Origin: Heterohyrax brucei
Taxonomy: Eukaryota; Chordata; Mammalia; Hyracoidea; Procaviidae
Reading direction: 5' to 3'
Assembly (NCBI GenBank): GCA_028571685.1
Contig: CM053166.1
Location: forward strand, 64,566,111-64,630,110
DNA length: 64,000 nt
Shown here: positions 60,177 to 64,000 of the stretch, piece after piece
How positions within the stretch are numbered: position 1 is the first letter of the stretch
Layout of the letters: every line of letters starts with the position of its first letter
Notes under the pieces: generated by a model
The model's input: the letters and a program-made list of their open reading frames with translations, nothing else
Database searches by the model: none
What the model was told of the DNA's origin: nothing
Made by a program: the position numbers and the translations under genes

Positions 60177-61299
60177 AAAAGTTTTTTTGTAGGTGTGACT
60201 TGAGGGTAATTTCTTCCCTGTTGTCTACCTTTTTTTCTGCAGGACAAAAGATCGTTAGTTTCCCTTCTACTCTTCTGGAATTGTTACTCTCTCTTTAAGG
60301 CAAAGCCATCTCTTCACTGGAAGGCTGTGAAGTTAGGTTTTTTTTTCAGCCCAGCGACAATATGTATGGATTTACTTGAAATTTGGCCTTTTTTATCAAC
60401 CTTAATTTACTTTAAGTAAGACTCTTAAAATCAGTTACATTGATAAAGACAAAAAACACTTTTTCACAGAAAATATAAACAGTGTGCAATGACAGAAATA
60501 TTTTCAAAATCTGACAAAGACAAATGGAAAACATACTACAAATACATTTATCTTATCAAACATACACATAGGAGGCCTCACAGTTTATCACACACACGTA
60601 TTCAGCTTCACTAGTATGTACACAGACTGTTTCTTTAATTAAAAATGAGCTGATGAGCATTTTAACAATAGAGTGAAAAGATAACCTTCTGGATCGATTT
60701 GATTGTTAACTCTCCAGAATTTAATACATGGCCAGGCCATATTATTAAAAGTGGGTACCTATACTGAGAATATGCCTCATTGGGTCTTTTTTTGGAAACA
60801 AAGATCTTATTTTTCACATTATGGAGTATACAGATATACAGAAAGTTTCAGACATCCCTTTTTACTAGACAGACAGTACTGAAACAGACAGAAACTCCAG
60901 TCTTGATAAGAACCTGTGTGCAAACAAAATAAAACACTTGAACTCTCTTTAATTTAGTGAATTGATGTCGGGTGTGGGTAGACAGCCTCTTAAGGCAGAA
61001 GCCATACCTCTGGACCTGTCTGTCTAGGTGGAGAAAGGGAGTTTCCCCAAGCATCCTTCATCCCAGGCTAGCCCAAGGGGAAGGAGGAAAGAAGAAGAGG
61101 CCAAGGGATCTGCTTTTTAACCTGATGGGGTAGCAAAGATCCAGGGAAATGGGATGTGTTATGCTTATGACAGTGTGCCTCACATTGTGCAGAGTTTGTC
61201 TTTCATGGGCAGACACTTTCCTGGTCCACTCCACATACCCCCTTATCCTGTCATGGGAGTCTTACAGTAGCAGAGGCTCTTCGGCTCTTAAATGTCTGA

Positions 61300-61983
61300 C
61301 CCCTGCCCGCAAATTATTTTATGGACCTTATCTTCAGCCTTTGAATTGAACAGACAGATACCCTCACCCTTCTGAGCCAAAGTTACTGAGGTGGAAGTAG
61401 CTGCATCTTCAGAACCCACCAGGGAGTACCCTGGCCCAGATTCCTCAATTACCATAACGACTCTCTAACCTGTTCACAGAGGGATTTAGCAGAAAAGTAG
61501 AGAGCAAAAGTTGGCTCTTCCCAGGGAAAGGACTCATTTCTATTGTAGGGCCCTCTGCCTTATAGGAGGTATAATTAGGCAGATAGGAGGAGGGCATGTC
61601 TTCCTCCTCCAAGGACTCCATCTCATCAAAGGACTAGGTTGGGCAAAGTCATTCAGGCCAGTGTCCCGGAGACATTGGAGTCTACACCTTAGGCTGTTCC
61701 ATCATACATAGGGGATACAGAGCAGAATGCACCAAACTCCAGGTAGTGAGCACAGTGATATTAGTAAGCTCACCCTGCTCAAACTTGCCTTTAAGCACTG
61801 TCCCATTTGTTCCCATACTTTCAAATCTAAAGTTTCATCTTCTGGAAACCACAGACAAAGCTACCAAACTGAAAGTAAAAGTTGCCATAGAGTGTGTGGT
61901 TCGACTGTGCACTGCATAGCCTTTCGTAATTGCTGTAATGTTTTAAAATATGACTTCTGTTCCTTAGTGAGCTCTTGGCCCAT
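61300..61983 (-). pseudogene. gag: ERV gag, matrix region, decayed
   Basis: The ATG at 61983 starts 'MGQELTKEQ', a myristoylation-type gag start. The first about 40 codons are open, then a stop at 61861. The next in-frame part continues the matrix domain ('WFPEDETLDLKVWEQMG') and runs into stops. Recognisable similarity fades by about 61700-61300. No capsid major homology region or nucleocapsid zinc knuckles are seen. Gag builds the virion core. The open frame that contains this start extends back to 62070, into antisense L1 sequence. Confidence 0.78.
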
Positions 61984-62017
61984 GTTAGCTCCTCTAATTT
62001 CTACCCCACGGCAACCC

Positions 62018-63995
62018 CCAATACCACTCATGAACCTAGATGTAAAAATCTTTGACAGAATCCTTGCCAATAGAATTCAACAATGTATCAAAAAAAATAA
62101 CTCATCATGACCAAGTTGGATTCCTACCTGGGATGCAAGAGTGGTTCAACATCATAAAAACAATTAATGTGTGATCAACCCCATAAATAACACAAAAGAT
62201 AAGAATCACTTGATTTTGTCAATTGGTACAGAAAGGGCATTTGACAAAGCTCAACATCCATTCATGATAAAAACACTCAGCAAAATAGGAATAGAAGGCA
62301 AATTCCTGAATGCAATAAGGGGCATCTATGCAAAGCCAACAGCCTACATCATCCTCAATGGAGAGAGACTACAAGAATTCCCCTTGAGAACAGGAACTAG
62401 ACAAGGATGCCCACTCTCATCACTTCTATTCAACACTGTTCTAGAAGTTCAGGTCAGAGCAATTAGACAAGACAAAGAAATAAAGGGTATCCTTACTGGC
62501 AAAGAAGAAGTAAAAATCTACCTATTTGCAGATGATATGATTCTTTACACAGAGTATGCTAAAAAATCCATAAGTAAACTACTCAGACTAATAAAAGACT
62601 TCAGCAAAGTATCAGGATAGACAATAAGTGTAAGTAAATCAGTAGGATTCCTTTATACCAACAAAGAAATCTTTAAAGGAGAAATCACTGACTCCATACC
62701 ATTTAATACTAACCCTAAGAAAAAATACCTATGAATAAATCTAACTAGAATAATAAGAGACCTATACAAAGGGAACTACAAGACCTTACTAGAAGAAACT
62801 AAGAGAAGCTTGCATAAATGGAGAAACCTACCCTGTTCAAGGACAAGAAGACTTAACAGTGTGAAAATGTCTATTTTACCCAAAGTGATGTAACATATAC
62901 AATGCAATCACAATATAAATTCCAGTGACATTTTTTAATGAGGTGGAGAAACAAATCACCAACTTTGTCTGAAAAGGGAAGAAACTCCAGATAAGCAAAA
63001 CACTACTGAAGAAGAACACAGTGGGAGGCCTCTCACCATCCAACTTAAGAAACTATTATACTGCCACAGTAGTCAAAACTACCTGGTACTGGTACAAAAA
63101 GAGACATATAGACCAATGGAACAGAGTTGGGACCCCAGAAATGACACCATCTTCCCATGAACAGTTGATATTTGACAAAGATTCTAAACTGGAGTAAAAA
63201 CAGCCTCTTTAGCAAATAGTGCTGGCAAAATTGGATATCTATCTGCAAAAAATTGAAACAAGACCCATATCTTATACCTTACACAAAAACTAACTCAAAT
63301 TGGATAAAAGACCAAAATATCAAACCTAAAACAATAAAGATCATGAAGGAAAAAATAGGGTCAACAATGGAAATTTTAATACATAATGTAGACAGACTTC
63401 AAAATTGGACAAAACATGATCAACAGAAGAGAAAATAGATTAATGGGAACTGCTAAGAATCAAACACTGCTGCTCATCCAAAGACTTTATCAAAAGAATT
63501 AAAAGACCAGCTAAAGAACAGTATAAAATATTTGGCAACTGTATGTCGGATTGACGTCTGATCTTCATAATCTAAAGGTATTGCAAAATATCAACAAGAA
63601 AAGGATAAATAACCCCATTAAGTGATAGGCAAAGCAGATGGACAGACACTTCTCTAAAGAGGACATCCAGGCAGCCAAAAGACACATGAGGAAATGCTCA
63701 CTAACATTATCTATTAAAGAAATCCAAATCAAAACTACCACAAGATACCATCTCACCTGAAAAAGGTTGGCCATAATACAAAAACACAAAATAACAAATG
63801 CTGGAGAGGCTGTGGAGAAATCGGAACTCTCCTGAACTGCTAGTAGAATTGAAAAATGGTACCACCTCTTTGGAAAGCATTTTGGCACTTCTTTAAAAAG
63901 CTGGAAGTAGATATGCCATTTGATCCAGTAATCTCACTGCTCAGAATATATCCTACAGAATCAAGGGCAATCACACAAACAGATACATGCACATG
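62018..63995 (+). pseudogene. L1 ORF2, RT core and C-terminal part
   Basis: Open 149-codon stretch 62171-62620 covers the RT palm: '[20 protein letters not shown]' and the active site in '[14 protein letters not shown]', with both catalytic aspartates intact. Further pieces follow at 62640-63000 and 63253-63438, then the C-terminal region to the window end, with stops and shifts. This is the best-preserved RT active site in the window, but the ORF is split by a 6.95-kb retrovirus. Confidence 0.88.
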
Positions 63996-64000
63996 AATAC
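62018..64000 (+). mobile_element. L1 LINE, 3' part (continuation of 50673-55067), runs off the window
   Basis: Resumes at 'ccaataccactcatgaacct', matching 30793 onward of the other L1. Compared with that copy, the 151 bp equivalent to 30642-30792 is missing at the ERV junction. Extends beyond base 64000. Confidence 0.92.

Larger units (their letters stand above)
57860..61300 (-). other. AT-rich non-coding segment inside the ERV
   Basis: About 3.4 kb (3.0 kb without nested elements) where the rest of gag, protease, RT, RNase H and the integrase core would be expected. I find no RT motifs (YxDD), protease motif or zinc knuckle. Only short frames occur. The 58345-58470 part resembles antisense L1 3' UTR. 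A splice-donor-like 'gaggtaagat' is on the minus strand near 59835. It may be degraded pol, captured sequence or a separate insertion. Confidence 0.55.
55068..62017 (-). mobile_element. Endogenous retrovirus, class II (betaretrovirus-like), 5' end deleted
   Basis: Inserted in L1 ORF2, antisense to it. In viral order (minus strand): about 34 bp of leader, gag start (61983), gag remnant to about 61300, AT-rich non-coding stretch, integrase C-terminus (about 57800-57480), env (57507-55600), polypurine tract (55558-55571), one LTR (55068-55557). The 5' LTR and primer-binding site are absent. Protease and RT are not recognisable. About 6.95 kb including a nested L1 tail and a SINE. Defective. Confidence 0.85.

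Noticed and set aside
1-64000. CRISPR array, operons, prokaryotic genes
   Set aside because: Direct repeats seen are target-site duplications or microsatellites; sequence is clearly mammalian.

Overview
The window is mammalian nuclear DNA with no supported host protein-coding gene, no cellular RNA gene and no CRISPR array. It reads as an intergenic or deep intronic stretch built almost entirely from transposable elements. The repeat families point to an afrotherian, most likely a paenungulate such as an elephant. Three signals support this: many copies of a tRNA-like SINE whose 3' part contains 'gtcgctatgagtcggaatcgac'-type sequence (AfroSINE type), BovB/RTE-type LINEs that share this 3' end, and L1 subfamilies with an unusual 3' UTR seen several times here. 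The species is inference; the repeat classes are read directly from the sequence.

Layout. 1-17 kb: an L1 3' tail, a minus-strand RTE (1.0-3.4 kb), scattered AfroSINEs, old MIR fragments, MaLR-type LTRs (8.2, 10.6 and 12.6 kb), a hAT-like fragment and a minus-strand RTE tail (15.8-16.3 kb). 17.2-22.9 kb: an L1 with a long decayed ORF2 but no recognisable ORF1, hosting two SINEs and one solo LTR. 23-25.5 kb: two more LTRs, L1 3'-UTR pieces and a mariner remnant arranged as an inverted repeat. 25.5-35.3 kb: one plus-strand RTE split by a nearly full-length L1 (26.8-33.3 kb) and by a mariner fragment. 35.3-40 kb: old L1s on both strands. 40-46 kb: an LTR-like repeat, an internally deleted RTE, an ERVL-type dUTPase remnant and a nearly complete RTE. 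46-50.6 kb: a second LTR-like repeat broken up by an L1 tail, LTRs, a SINE and microsatellites. 50.7-64 kb: a third long L1, split at 55.07/62.02 kb by a minus-strand class II (betaretrovirus-like) endogenous retrovirus.

How the parts relate. The useful information is the nesting order. RTE copies are older than the L1 inserted into one of them. L1 copies are older than the MaLR-type solo LTRs and SINEs inside them. The retrovirus is younger than the L1 it splits, and was itself later hit by a 5'-truncated L1 tail with a target-site duplication. All coding sequence seen (L1 ORF1/ORF2, RTE endonuclease/RT, mariner transposase, retroviral gag/integrase/env) carries stops or frameshifts, so nothing here looks able to move on its own. 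The oddest object is the retrovirus: it keeps a gag start, the integrase C-terminus, env, a polypurine tract and one LTR, but has about 3.4 kb of AT-rich sequence without recognisable protease or RT where most of gag-pol should be. It has also lost its other LTR together with about 150 bp of the host L1.
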